Of a DNA stretch of 60,626 bases, positions 49,322-59,100 are shown piece after piece (position 1 is the stretch's first letter; each line of letters begins with the position of its first letter). The position numbers and the translations under genes were made by a program. The notes below the pieces were generated by a model, which saw nothing but the letters and a program-made list of their open reading frames with translations, made no database searches and had not been told where the DNA came from. This DNA is from an uncultured Bacteroidales bacterium. Lineage in GTDB: Bacteria; Bacteroidota; Bacteroidia; Bacteroidales; Paludibacteraceae. Location: the NCBI GenBank assembly GCA_902780235.1, contig CACZEL010000024.1, positions 1 to 60,626 of the forward strand. The letters run 5' to 3'.

Positions 49322-50567
49322 TCTTAATATCCTTATTCACGTTCTTCGATCCCCAGAGGGCATAAGCCAGGATATACGCTACGCCGATGATCGGCACGAT
49401 ATAACTGACCAGGCAGTTATGTGCGGCTACCATACTCTGGATATACGGTACGACACCGCCGCCGACAACCATCATCATGAAGATACCGCTCGCCTTGGCC
49501 GTGTACTTGCCCAGACCCTCGGTAGCCATATTGAAGATCGACGTCCACATCACCGACGTACACAGACCGCAGAGTACTAACAAGGTCGAAGCCAACGGCA
49601 CGGCGATCACCTCACCCTTGATCAGCGTCTTCGCCATGATGCTGTCGCCGATACAGATAGCGGCTACCATCAACGCGATCGCCACACTCGCTACGCAAAG
49701 CACCATCGTACGACTGCTGACTTTACCGCCGATAGCCGATCCTACAAAACGACCGATCAGCATCATGATCCAGTAACGTCCCGCAATCAGACCGGCTGCT
49801 GCAAAGCCCACTTTCGGCGTCAGATACGAGATGAGCGTGGCCGGGATACCGACCTCGACTCCTACGTAGAAGAAGATCGCGATCACACCCAGCGTCAGAT
49901 GACGGAACGACCATGGACTATGCTCGTAAACCACTTTCTCTCCCGTCTCCGTCGGCTCGGCAATAGGCGTCAGACGGATCACCAGATAGACAAACGCAAA
50001 GACGGCCATCGCGATATACAGCACGATATTGACATCGTCAATCTCCTTGCCTGCCAGACTCTCACCGATCAGCGCACCTACTAACATCGGTGTCAACGCA
50101 CCGCTCAGCGAGTTCAGCGTACCACCGATCATGTTCAGCTGGTTACCACGGTTACCTCCACCGCCCAACAGGTTCAACATCGGGTTAACCACCGTGTTCA
50201 ACATACATACGCAGAATCCGCAGATCAACGCACCCGCCAGATATACGGCAAAACTGTCGAACATACCGCTCGTCCATTGAATAGCGATACCGATGAAGCC
50301 CAGGAAGATAGCCGTCAGCGCCGTACGTTTGTATCCGTACTTCGACAGGAAATTGCCCGCCGGAATACCCATGATCAGGTACGCGAGGAAATTGAACAGG
50401 TTACCTAACATACCCATCCGCTCAGCCTGAGCCGGGTCGTCAAAAGAAGCACCCCAGATCTTACCTACCGGAGCCGCAAGGTTCGTCACAAAAGCGATCA
50501 TCGCATAGAGAAACATCATCGCGACGATCGTGATGATCTGCAAAGAGTTGGATTGTTTGTCTTTCAT
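49314..50567 (-). CDS. MFS sugar/uronate transporter (FHS-like)
   Basis: A 417-residue, 12-helix transporter. Features: 'VTNLAAPVGKIWGASFDDPA', 'YLIMGIPAGNFLSKYGYKRT' (loop 2-3), 'CVCMLNTVVNPMLNLLGGGG', 'RYWIMMLIGRFVGSAIGGKV', 'FNMATEGLGKYTAKASGIFM'. Resembles FucP-type sugar:proton symporters; neighbours suggest a uronate or unsaturated uronate. First gene of the operon with promoter at 50608-50638. Confidence 0.9.
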   Translation of the reverse strand: MKDKQSNSLQIITIVAMMFLYAMIAFVTNLAAPVGKIWGASFDDPAQAERMGMLGNLFNFLAYLIMGIPAGNFLSKYGYKRTALTAIFLGFIGIAIQWTSGMFDSFAVYLAGALICGFCVCMLNTVVNPMLNLLGGGGNRGNQLNMIGGTLNSLSGALTPMLVGALIGESLAGKEIDDVNIVLYIAMAVFAFVYLVIRLTPIAEPTETGEKVVYEHSPWSFRHLTLGVIAIFFYVGVEVGIPATLISYLTPKVGFAAAGLIAGRYWIMMLIGRFVGSAIGGKVSSRTMVLCVASVAIALMVAAICIGDSIMAKTLIKGEVIAVPLASTLLVLCGLCTSVMWTSIFNMATEGLGKYTAKASGIFMMMVVGGGVVPYIQSMVAAHNCLVSYIVPIIGVAYILAYALWGSKNVNKDIKID

Positions 50568-50607
50568 ATTGCGTAAAGTTTAAATTAGTTTCGCACATTT
50601 TGCGCTG

Positions 50608-50638
50608 CAAAATTACTACAATTATTTAATATATGCAA
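50608..50638 (-). promoter_or_regulatory. promoter of the MFS-kduD-DUF4861 operon
   Basis: TTGCATA (50638-50632) and TAATTTTG (50615-50608) on the minus strand. Confidence 0.88.
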
Positions 50639-50680
50639 GAGAAAAATGTTTTTTGTCTCATTTTGGGCTATTTTCATTCC

Positions 50681-51757
50681 TCAAAACGGGGCATCCAAAT
50701 CATCCGGAATATTGCTGAAGAGGACACCATTCATCGACATAGGCACGAACTCGGGCTCCTCGTTCTTCACCGCCTTATCGTATTCCGAGAAATCCAGCGC
50801 CAAGCCCAGTTGGGCAAACGCCTCGCGGACCTCATCCCATTTGGCCTGCATGATGATCGGATAGATGCGCTCGTGAAACTCCATGAACCGAATGAGGATT
50901 TCGGTTTTACCGAGCATGCCGAGCGACCAGACCATCGAACTGATGATCGGGATATCGCACAACGAATGGTCTTCGCCAAACGGTTTATGCTCCCTATCCC
51001 AATTAGGATCAAGCCGCCAAGGAGACTGGACGTAGTTCCAACCGATCGCTTTCAGCATATTCTGAAAGAAGAGGCGTTCCGCCGTCTCATTATCCACCTC
51101 CAGCGATTGGCGGGCAGACAGATAGAGGTACGCGCTATCGGAGAGTCGCTCCCTTTCCACGGAAAAATCAGCCGGCAGACGCAGACGGACCTGCAGGTAA
51201 TTGAAATCAACGGCCAGTGCCTCCCGATTGGTCAGGATGAACGCGTCGGGAAAATGATGCACGATGAGTTTGGCCGCCTCCTGGTCATGGTACTGCTGCC
51301 ACACCCGCTCCACGTCCGGCGCATAGACCTCATCCCAATGGTTGTCTATGTACTTGAGTGCGAACTTGCGATCGACAGAGGCATTATCCAAGAAAGCCAA
51401 AAGGACTTGTTTCTGCTCCTCAAAAGACAAGAACTCAACGCGTTTCTTCAGTTGCACCCGTGCAGCCACTTTCATCCCGCGCGTGTTGTACTCCTGCATC
51501 AACTGCTTGATGGTCTTATTGCGCGGAACGGGGTCATACTGATGGGCAAAACGCTCATCGGCCTTCACCTTGTTCTTCGCCTCGAAATAGATCCAGGAAG
51601 GTGCATCCGTTCTATCCTCTGCCAACGTCGGATCCTGCAAAGAGAGCACCATCGCATAACGTATCTTACCCGGGATGACATGTTCGCCGTTATTCCAATA
51701 CGGATCTCCAGTCCATTGATGCTGAATAAGTTGATTGTTTAATTCCTGTGCGGTCAT
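50681..51757 (-). CDS. hypothetical protein, 358 residues
   Basis: Family not recognised. Soluble, acidic, no signal peptide: 'MTAQELNNQLIQHQWTGDPY', 'IRYAMVLSLQDPTLAEDRTD', 'QLKKRVEFLSFEEQKQVLLA', 'WDEVYAPDVERVWQQYHDQE', 'PIIMQAKWDEVREAFAQLGL'. Mostly helical with long charged helices. The start is set by the promoter at 51782-51812; frames extending further upstream would begin before the promoter. Single gene, opposite end facing the adhesin terminator. Confidence 0.78.
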   Translation of the reverse strand: MTAQELNNQLIQHQWTGDPYWNNGEHVIPGKIRYAMVLSLQDPTLAEDRTDAPSWIYFEAKNKVKADERFAHQYDPVPRNKTIKQLMQEYNTRGMKVAARVQLKKRVEFLSFEEQKQVLLAFLDNASVDRKFALKYIDNHWDEVYAPDVERVWQQYHDQEAAKLIVHHFPDAFILTNREALAVDFNYLQVRLRLPADFSVERERLSDSAYLYLSARQSLEVDNETAERLFFQNMLKAIGWNYVQSPWRLDPNWDREHKPFGEDHSLCDIPIISSMVWSLGMLGKTEILIRFMEFHERIYPIIMQAKWDEVREAFAQLGLALDFSEYDKAVKNEEPEFVPMSMNGVLFSNIPDDLDAPF

Positions 51758-51781
51758 GGTTGATTCTGAATTTTGTGGCTG

Positions 51782-51812
51782 CAAAGGTACAACAAATTTT
51801 GCATATATGCAA
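51782..51812 (-). promoter_or_regulatory. promoter of the 358-residue hypothetical gene
   Basis: TTGCATATA (51812-51804) and TACCTTTG (51789-51782), 24 bases before the ATG. Confidence 0.9.
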
Positions 51813-51920
51813 GCGTTCGGGGATTTTTTTGATGGGCAGAATATAATTCTACGATTAGAGATTGCCAACAGTGCCATGCAAATTTTTAAAAGAAAACGGG
51901 CTAAAAAACGGTTGTATGCA

Positions 51921-51947
51921 AAAGAAGCCCTCACGATGTGTGAGGGC
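51921..51947 (-). terminator. terminator of the adhesin gene
   Basis: GCCCTCAC (51927-51934) pairs with GTGAGGGC (51940-51947) around GATGT; on the minus strand it is followed by TTCTTTTG. Confidence 0.9.
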
Positions 51948-51974
51948 CTCTTCCAACTAACTTTTTGTTTTGAT

Positions 51975-54900
51975 TTACTTTACACGTACGCCGCGAGCAT
52001 CAAAGATAATACCGTCATCACGAAGGATGTAGAACTGTCCATTGATAAGCACTTTGCGTGCGACATTGTTCGCGCTGTCAGATACATTTTGTATATCTGT
52101 CGGTAATGTTGACTGAGCAGGGATATACTCGATCTTGCTGACGAGCACGATACCGTTGGTGGTACTTGTATTGGCGAGATTCCAATACACTTGGATCGCA
52201 TAGCCTGCGCTCCATGGTTTACCGCTTTCGGCATTGATAGTCAACTCTTGCGCGGTCTTAGCGATCGTACCACCGTTGACGGTGTAGAGCAAGTTGGTGC
52301 AAGCGAGATCGCTATATACCTTGACACCCCAATTGTTGCACGACATGCCGCTCTTGGAGAACGATCCGGCAGGGAAAGTCACTTTGACGGACGCTATTTC
52401 ACACTCGAACGCGTTCTTGTTGACTACGTAAACCGGGTTAGCATTCGCCAAGTTGGTGTTCTTACCACCCATCTTGACGTAATCCCACTGTGCTCCGTTG
52501 TTCGCGCCACCGAAGACCGTCCAGTCGTTGTCGTATGTCCAACTATCCGTATAAGCAGTATGACTACCTGATTTCTTGGTGAAGTCACAAACGTACGGAT
52601 CGCATTCACTGCCGCCCTGCGGTTTAGCAGTTGCTGTGTACTGCGCAGTGTAGTCGGCATCGGCTGTAGCCGCCACGACAGCCGGACTCCAACCGCTGAA
52701 CGTATAGGTGTAGTTGGCATCCGCTGGTTTGGTCGGTGTGGCACCCGTGTATGACGGCATGGTTCCTTGCGCTACCTGACTGCTCTGGAGCACCGTACCG
52801 TCGTAATTGAGGAAACGGATGGTGTAATAGGTCGGGTCAACCGGAGTAGTGTTTCCGCAATCAGCCGTAAGAGTGAGGTTCTTGATTTCCCATGTAGCGT
52901 AATTCGATGACGTACTGGTGTATTGGAACGCAAAGACGGTGTTAACTCCCACCATGGACACCGGCACATTCACCGTCGCATCTACAAACGTCCAGTTAGT
53001 ATTTGACCCATAGGGCGAGATGGTCAGTTGTTGCCATTGTGAGGCAGCATAACTACCTAGATAGTTTGCCGTTACCCAGAGTGTGAGTTCATTAGCCGGG
53101 GTGCCTGCATATCTATGCGTATGCTGGAAAGTGAGCGTTACCGTCTCCATGTCGCTCAAATCTTTAGCGGGCGTCATGAGATGAGCGGTATAGCCGCCCT
53201 GTTTAGTTGCCTTGGAGCCATACTGGGCATCATATTTCCAAATGGTGGCATCATCCGTTGTCATCTCTCCCAGACTTCCGCTACCGGGCTGCAACCATGT
53301 AGCACTGATGTTCTCGCAGGCGGTTTGCTTTCCACGAGCGGTGAACTGCGCCGTATAGTCAGCATTGGCAGTAGCGGCAACGACAGTCGGACTCCAACCG
53401 CTGAACGTATAGGTGTAATTGTCATCCTCCGGTTTGGTCGGCGTGGCACCCGTGTATGAAGGCATGCTGCCTTGCGCTACCTGACTGCTTTGCAGTACGG
53501 AACCGTCCCAGTTGAGGAAGCGGATGGTGTAAGTGGTCGGTGCCACCACCTTGTAGTTTCGTGAACCGGACTTGCCGTATTTGGTACCGGTAGCCGTTAC
53601 TGTGGCAGTACCTTCGCTTACGCACTGAAGGACGGCGTATGCGGCATGGTAGTTGTTCAGCGTGGAATCTTCTGCGTACGGAATAACCTTCAGCACATTT
53701 TCATCGCTGCTCTGCCACGTGAACGGAGTCTGCGCTGCTGCCGGCGAAACATACGCTCCCACCAGATACTCCCAGTCCTTGTCAAGAGCAAGCACCGTTG
53801 AAGCTGTCATGGTAACAGACTGCCATGCTGTATTTCCGATCGGGCGTTTATTGTGTATCGTTCCATACACAACGACTGTCGGTGCTTTGATATTGAGCGT
53901 ACATTTCTTGGCGAAGCCGCCGTCTTCGGTCGTTGCAGTAATGATTGCGGTCTGGTTTGTGCTGGCAGTGACACGTACAAAGCCGTTTTCATCCACGGTG
54001 GCATAATTCACATTATTGCTGGTCCAATGAATCTTTTGGTTGGCAGCGTTGGCCGGAATAACCGATGCGTGCAGTTGGGTACTGTCACCGGTCAGGATCT
54101 CCACGCTGGTCTCTTGCAGCGTGATGCCCGTTACGGTTATCGGATCCGGACTGTTCTGAATCCCCGGATGGAAGACACGCAGCACGGGATAGCCGTCGTT
54201 GTAATCATCGTTGCGTGCCCATACGTTCTCAAAATCCCAACCTGCATAGGCGTTCATCGTGTGCATTTCGTAGGTGTTTTTAGCGCCTCTCGTTTTTTCC
54301 GGTTTGTCGACCAAGTCTTTGTTGTAATAACTGGTTGTTCCATACATACCGACTTTACTCGTTCGACCTGCGTTATAACAGTTAACCATTGGAGGCTCAC
54401 CTCCATAGATAAATTTACCAACTTGTTTGAGCGTATCGCGTTGCGTATGGTCGTCCTGATACATATCGATACGTGAGTAACAATTGACGACAGAATCCGA
54501 GACACTATAGATCAAACCTGCTTCCCAACCAAGAGTTGAAGAATATATTCGTCCGATGCCGTAGCATTGCTTGAATTTTGCGCTAAACGCATTACCTCCC
54601 AACATACCTAGCGCACTCATATCCTGCGTACTGCTATAATACCAGGAATGGTCATCGGCAACACCAATCGTATTATGGTGTTGTGCGTCAAGAACGGATG
54701 CTTCGACACCTACGTTTTGGATAACAGCATCGTCACCCGTCCATCCAAACAAACCACTCAACTCTATACCCGGCATACCTCCTTGCTCCACATACAAGCC
54801 ATAGATGACATGTCCCTGACCGTCAAACGTGCCGTTGAAGGCGACGGTGTACCGACTCTCACCTGTATAGCCGGTCATAGAACCGATGGATTTCCACGGC

Positions 54901-57854
54901 AGACCATACGCACCACGTCCCCAGTACTGCCAATCGGTGGTGTCGCAGAGCATGATATCGTTATCAAGCACAATGGTCTTTCCTGTAAAGTCACGCGACG
55001 CAGCTGTTTGTACTGCACTGCCGCTACTCCAATCGTAGAGACCGTTCTGCAGGGCTGCAAAACCGCGCAGTTGAGCTGCCGTTTGGATATGATACGTGCT
55101 GGTGAACTTGTTATCGAACGGCGTGATATCCACATCGAAACGCTGGTCGTTGATCCATCGTGCATAGAGTGTGATGTCGTTTTCTACGATGTCACTATAG
55201 AAATCAAAGATTTGCGTCAAGCCCGCGTCTTTGTACCAACCGGAGAACAATTGACCTTCCTTTAACGGACGAACGGGCATTTCAACACGGCTGCCCGGAA
55301 CAACCGTTTTGGACACAACAGCACTACCGCCGTTGCTTTCAAAGGTCACGATAGCCGGTGTATAACTCGGATTCTTTGTCAGTTTCGGATAGTTACCTTC
55401 CTGCCACTCCCAGTAATCCATTTGCAGTTCCTCGTTGTGCGAGGCATTCCAACACGAAACGGCGTAGTTGAGCAAGTTCACATATTCTTTCGATTGGAGA
55501 TAAGCCGTCGGGCGTACACCTCCGGGATTGTGACCGTCCGTGGTAATATTTGCCGCAGCACCGTCTTCAAACACGTTCCTATTATAGCCGTACGCATTGT
55601 TAATACCTGCTGATGAACCATCATTCAGTCTTCCCGTAAAGAGATAATTGACAATCGTATCATTATGCAGATAAACCTTGCCTCCCCATATATCACCGAT
55701 ATAACTTTCGTGACCGCTTACCTTAGCAGACGAAGTACAGTTCAGCCACAAACATTCACTCTCATCTCCGGCAATTGCCCCCACCGGATAACCGTATCCG
55801 TTCACAGAAGTGATTTGTCCGGACGTGTGGCACTGCAAGAAGAGTACTTGCGGGAAGTTAAACGTTGCCCCTACGGCGCCAGCCAAGATACCGGAAGTAT
55901 TACTTGCTACTACGTAGGCATCGGTGACGCCGAGATTGCGGATCGCCACCATATTGGTCGTTCCGTTAAATCCGGTACCGCCGATACTGCCGAAGAAACC
56001 CTGACAAGTACGGATATTGTCAATGTACATGTTCCGGACCTCGTGGAAATCTCCGTCATAGACACCGCGGAAAGCCGTTTCCACATCACCTGAGCGTTTG
56101 AAATGCGGGTGGGAGTGTACAAATCCGCCAATCGGCTCCCATTCTTCCGGCATCTGGTATTCCCATTGGGACATCGGCGCGTTGAGCGCAATATCTGCTG
56201 TCTGTTTGATATACTCGCCGCAGAAATCATAGCAACCGTGGTTGATCATCCAACGGAAGTTCTCCAACTGCGCCTTGTTGGAGATGAGGTACGGATTCTC
56301 TTTGGTTCCATCGCCACCGGCAAAGAAGACAGAGGTGTTTTTGACATATACACCTGTCGGTTGGGGTAAGCCGTTGCGCAACTCCCATTGGCTGGTTCCG
56401 AGGAAGGATGCACACATGTTCAATGTATCCACAAACGCTTGGCTATGCAGGTACGCGCTGCTTCGCGCTTCGCCGTAAGGACGAATATCAATCTGGTCGG
56501 TAGCAGACAACTCATCGTCATTGTACCAACAGAACGCATTCCGGCTAATAAAGGCTTCAGGGTATAACCAACTATACGTTTGATAACCGCTCCCTTTCAT
56601 AAAACCGCACGCTCCCGCACCAAAATTGGCCGAATTATAGATATACTTGCTGGTTGAGAAGCAGTTCAAAATAGTACCGGGGCCACGGTACGTTGCGTCT
56701 CCTGCATCTCCGTTTTGGCCTACAAAAGAAGCCATCGCAGGCTCAAAACCGGTTGTAGCAGAGATATCAATCAAATCACCGGTACAATAACTAGACTCGA
56801 TTCGTCCGATATTGACAACACAGAAACCCGAGGCTGCATAATATTGACCTCTGCTGGCAGCTGTAGCCGTTATATTACCCGTAGCTACACACTCGCGAAT
56901 CGTACCGTGGATATCATTGAGCCAACAGAAGCCACCGCCTCTACATCCGAATCCTTTACTATCTGTTAAACCGATGATGGCTACAGATGACTGACTTTGC
57001 TCAATCAGACCTTCATTGCGATAGACCAAACCGGCAGCACTGGTCCCCAACGGAGTTATTGTTCCCGTTGCAGTACAGTTGCGGATGACACCTCCTTGAT
57101 TATTGGTATAAACGAGTGAAGCGCCACCAGAGCCTTGCGTCGTGACATTAGCGGAGCTGTTCTCAATCAAACCATAGTTATAAGCAACGAGACCGGCAGG
57201 ATTCATATCTCCCGTTCCACGGAAATAGCCTTGCACATGGCAGTTGCGGACAACGGCACCGTCTGTGGTATTATTTGCCAAGAAAGACGTACCTTGTATG
57301 CCGCACATGTGCCCGTTCGCCATATTCAAGTTTTCTATAGTACCACCTCTCACATTGGTAAACAACGCATTGTTCCATGCATTCAAATCCAACGTACCGA
57401 TAAAGGCTGCCGGGTCAAAGAGTGGGTCATCCGGATCCCAGTCATCCCCCCAACCGGCACCGCCGTTGTAATAGAGGTTGTAGATCGTGTGACCGTCGCC
57501 ATCGAAGTGACCGCTGAAATAACTGTAGTCAGTAGTCGAACCTCCACCGCTTAGTTGCTGGCTGTTGGTGCGGGCAATAGGTATCCATTGCTTCCAGTTG
57601 GCGGTGTCCGTGTCATTGAAATTGGTCAGGTAGATATCCGCCGTCAGTTTGATGTACTGACCTGCGAAATCCTCTTTGTCCACGTTCGTGCGTTCCGCCA
57701 GACCGGCTAACTGCTCCGCCGTACCAATCAAGTACGGGTCGGATTGTGTACCCGAACCGCTGAACACTTTGTTACTCGTACCATTCCAGTACGTCTGTCC
57801 CTGTACTACGACCGCTATCAGCAGTCCTAATACGAAGAAGAGTTTCTTTTTCAT
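51975..57854 (-). CDS. giant secreted adhesin-like protein (GLUG, InlB B-repeats, BIG2, jelly-roll domains)
   Basis: 1959 residues. Signal peptide 1-20. Residues ~30-480, 510-810 and 900-1215 each carry beta-helix/GLUG-like units ('GHFDGDGHTIYNLYYNGGAG', 'FRGVYDGDFHEVRNMYIDNI', 'FNGTFDGQGHVIYGLYVEQG'). A Listeria-Bacteroides B-repeat is at ~830-895 ('FESNGGSAVVSKTVVPGSRV', YARW), BIG2 Ig-like at ~1238-1325 ('TLQETSVEILTGDSTQLHAS'), two further B-type repeats at ~1440-1510 and ~1675-1745 ('GTMPSYTGATPTKPADANYT'), each followed by a jelly-roll domain. The last ~35 residues (KVLINGQFYILRDDGIIFD) resemble a short tail seen on Bacteroidales secreted proteins and may be a type IX sorting signal. 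Likely cell-surface; ligand unknown. Confidence 0.88.
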   Translation of the reverse strand: MKKKLFFVLGLLIAVVVQGQTYWNGTSNKVFSGSGTQSDPYLIGTAEQLAGLAERTNVDKEDFAGQYIKLTADIYLTNFNDTDTANWKQWIPIARTNSQQLSGGGSTTDYSYFSGHFDGDGHTIYNLYYNGGAGWGDDWDPDDPLFDPAAFIGTLDLNAWNNALFTNVRGGTIENLNMANGHMCGIQGTSFLANNTTDGAVVRNCHVQGYFRGTGDMNPAGLVAYNYGLIENSSANVTTQGSGGASLVYTNNQGGVIRNCTATGTITPLGTSAAGLVYRNEGLIEQSQSSVAIIGLTDSKGFGCRGGGFCWLNDIHGTIRECVATGNITATAASRGQYYAASGFCVVNIGRIESSYCTGDLIDISATTGFEPAMASFVGQNGDAGDATYRGPGTILNCFSTSKYIYNSANFGAGACGFMKGSGYQTYSWLYPEAFISRNAFCWYNDDELSATDQIDIRPYGEARSSAYLHSQAFVDTLNMCASFLGTSQWELRNGLPQPTGVYVKNTSVFFAGGDGTKENPYLISNKAQLENFRWMINHGCYDFCGEYIKQTADIALNAPMSQWEYQMPEEWEPIGGFVHSHPHFKRSGDVETAFRGVYDGDFHEVRNMYIDNIRTCQGFFGSIGGTGFNGTTNMVAIRNLGVTDAYVVASNTSGILAGAVGATFNFPQVLFLQCHTSGQITSVNGYGYPVGAIAGDESECLWLNCTSSAKVSGHESYIGDIWGGKVYLHNDTIVNYLFTGRLNDGSSAGINNAYGYNRNVFEDGAAANITTDGHNPGGVRPTAYLQSKEYVNLLNYAVSCWNASHNEELQMDYWEWQEGNYPKLTKNPSYTPAIVTFESNGGSAVVSKTVVPGSRVEMPVRPLKEGQLFSGWYKDAGLTQIFDFYSDIVENDITLYARWINDQRFDVDITPFDNKFTSTYHIQTAAQLRGFAALQNGLYDWSSGSAVQTAASRDFTGKTIVLDNDIMLCDTTDWQYWGRGAYGLPWKSIGSMTGYTGESRYTVAFNGTFDGQGHVIYGLYVEQGGMPGIELSGLFGWTGDDAVIQNVGVEASVLDAQHHNTIGVADDHSWYYSSTQDMSALGMLGGNAFSAKFKQCYGIGRIYSSTLGWEAGLIYSVSDSVVNCYSRIDMYQDDHTQRDTLKQVGKFIYGGEPPMVNCYNAGRTSKVGMYGTTSYYNKDLVDKPEKTRGAKNTYEMHTMNAYAGWDFENVWARNDDYNDGYPVLRVFHPGIQNSPDPITVTGITLQETSVEILTGDSTQLHASVIPANAANQKIHWTSNNVNYATVDENGFVRVTASTNQTAIITATTEDGGFAKKCTLNIKAPTVVVYGTIHNKRPIGNTAWQSVTMTASTVLALDKDWEYLVGAYVSPAAAQTPFTWQSSDENVLKVIPYAEDSTLNNYHAAYAVLQCVSEGTATVTATGTKYGKSGSRNYKVVAPTTYTIRFLNWDGSVLQSSQVAQGSMPSYTGATPTKPEDDNYTYTFSGWSPTVVAATANADYTAQFTARGKQTACENISATWLQPGSGSLGEMTTDDATIWKYDAQYGSKATKQGGYTAHLMTPAKDLSDMETVTLTFQHTHRYAGTPANELTLWVTANYLGSYAASQWQQLTISPYGSNTNWTFVDATVNVPVSMVGVNTVFAFQYTSTSSNYATWEIKNLTLTADCGNTTPVDPTYYTIRFLNYDGTVLQSSQVAQGTMPSYTGATPTKPADANYTYTFSGWSPAVVAATADADYTAQYTATAKPQGGSECDPYVCDFTKKSGSHTAYTDSWTYDNDWTVFGGANNGAQWDYVKMGGKNTNLANANPVYVVNKNAFECEIASVKVTFPAGSFSKSGMSCNNWGVKVYSDLACTNLLYTVNGGTIAKTAQELTINAESGKPWSAGYAIQVYWNLANTSTTNGIVLVSKIEYIPAQSTLPTDIQNVSDSANNVARKVLINGQFYILRDDGIIFDARGVRVK
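52631..52822 (-). repeat. B-repeat DNA copy 2 in the adhesin gene
   Basis: Nearly the same DNA as 53341-53533: shared blocks such as CGGACTCCAACCGCTGAACG and TGCGCTACCTGACTGCT. Encodes 'TYYTIRFLNYDGTVLQSSQV' to YTAQYTATA. Confidence 0.88.
53341..53533 (-). repeat. B-repeat DNA copy 1 in the adhesin gene
   Basis: Partner of 52631-52822, about 710 bases apart, with a non-repeated jelly-roll domain between. Encodes 'TTYTIRFLNWDGSVLQSSQV' to YTAQFTARG. Confidence 0.88.
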
Positions 57855-57947
57855 AAGCGTTAGTTTTTTTAATTAGTATAATGGATTAGTAAGTAGTTTT
57901 TTCTAATATGGATACGAAAAAGCGCGGGCTTTCGCTTGCTTCAATTT

Positions 57948-58096
57948 GATACTTTGAGGTCTTCGACTACCTTATCTACCCAAATTTATACACGGAAAAC
58001 TCACGCTATCAACGTGAGCGTGCATAAACCGTACTTGGGTAAATAAAGAACCTTTCAGTTCGTGATACTTAAGAAGTGTCGAAGTTTCAAAGTATC
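57948..58096. repeat. nested inverted repeats around the adhesin promoter
   Basis: Region 57855-58230 has no gene. Outer arms GATACTTTGA..CTTCGAC (57948-57967) and GTCGAAG..TCAAAGTATC (58078-58096); middle arms TACCCAA (57977-57983) and TTGGGTA (58035-58041); inside, a TTTATACACG/CGTGCATAAA pair and a CTCACG/CGTGAG hairpin. A further GGCGCA..TGCGCC hairpin lies at 58124-58140. The consensus promoter sits between the middle arms. Confidence 0.75.
57981..58012 (-). promoter_or_regulatory. probable adhesin promoter
   Basis: TTG (58012-58010), 21-base spacer, TAAATTTG (57988-57981) on the minus strand, leaving a leader of about 120 bases. It overlaps the left middle arm of the nested inverted repeat. 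Confidence 0.6.
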
Positions 58097-58230
58097 AAGC
58101 TTTTCGGCTTATTACGCTTTTCTTGGCGCACGCTTGCGCCTGTATGTCTTATATATATTTTCACCGCTTTTTTACGCTGTCGGTGAAGTCAGAGCTGGGT
58201 TCCTGTTTTACGTCAGTGAGGGACGGTATT

Positions 58231-59052
58231 TTATGCTTTCAATATGTGTTTGCTTTCGACGTTCTCCAACACGGTCATTTGCTGGATAGCAATCTGGTTC
58301 AGTTTCTGCAGACGTTCGCCTTGTGGCAGACCTTCGTTGATAAAGACAGCATTGAGGTTCTCCATATTGCTCAAACAAATCAACTGGTTAATCGTCGCGT
58401 AGTCGCGTATATTGCCTTTATCCTCCGGATGGGCATCACGCCACTCTTTGGCTGTCATTCCGAACAAAGCTACATTAAGCACATCGGCTTCGTTGGCATA
58501 GATAAGCGAACGATGGTAAGCATCAATCTCCTGCGGTATAAGGTGCTCCTTAATTGCATCTGTATGAATATGGTAGTTGATCTTTGCCAATTCGCGCTTT
58601 GCTGACCAACCGAGTGCTTTTTGTTCCTCCTCTTTGAGGCGTTGGAATTCCTTAATCAAATAGAGCTCAAACTCAACAGACACCCAACTGGCAAACTTAA
58701 ATGCTATATCCCGCTGTGCATACGTACCTCCATAGCGCCCCGATTTAGCAATAAGTCCTACCGCATTTGTCGCTTCTATCCAACGGCTGGGAGACAAAGT
58801 GAAAGCATTCAAACCGGCCTGACTTCTAAACCCCTCGAATTCGAGGGGGTTAAAATTAGGGTTATTCAAAGCCTCCCAAATACCAAGATATTCAATAGTA
58901 TTCCTATTGCGCATCCAGTTTCCCACCACAGCATTGGGATCTTCTGCATTCTTCTGACGAGCAATATCCGTAATACAGATATAGTCCCATCCGTTCTGTG
59001 AAAACGAGCGGATAGTTGTGTCCTTGACGATTATTTCTTTTTGCTTTGCCAT
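58231..59052 (-). CDS. KilA-N domain protein
   Basis: 273 residues with a KilA-N DNA-binding domain at about 5-110: 'IIVKDTTIRSFSQNGWDYIC', 'ITDIARQKNAEDPNAVVGNW', MRNRNTIEYLGIWE, 'GLIAKSGRYGGTYAQRDIAF' and KFASWVSVEFELYLIKEF. The C-terminal part (115-273) has 'AYHRSLIYANEADVLNVALF' and GMTAKEWRDAHPE. KilA-N proteins are typical of phages and mobile elements and of their antirepressors. Start at MAKQKE is set by the promoter at 59070. Its closeness to the adhesin and the small mobile-type genes suggests an accessory island. Confidence 0.92.
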   Translation of the reverse strand: MAKQKEIIVKDTTIRSFSQNGWDYICITDIARQKNAEDPNAVVGNWMRNRNTIEYLGIWEALNNPNFNPLEFEGFRSQAGLNAFTLSPSRWIEATNAVGLIAKSGRYGGTYAQRDIAFKFASWVSVEFELYLIKEFQRLKEEEQKALGWSAKRELAKINYHIHTDAIKEHLIPQEIDAYHRSLIYANEADVLNVALFGMTAKEWRDAHPEDKGNIRDYATINQLICLSNMENLNAVFINEGLPQGERLQKLNQIAIQQMTVLENVESKHILKA

Positions 59053-59069
59053 AAAATGATTTTGCGCTG

Positions 59070-59100
59070 CAAAATTACTCAAAATATTTGAAATACACAA
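59070..59100 (-). promoter_or_regulatory. KilA-N gene promoter
   Basis: TTGTGTA (59100-59094) and TAATTTTG (59077-59070), 17 bases before the ATG. Confidence 0.87.

Noticed and set aside
57855-58230. Known riboswitch in the adhesin upstream region
   Set aside because: No recognisable cobalamin, TPP, SAM or other aptamer core was found; only inverted repeats and a promoter.
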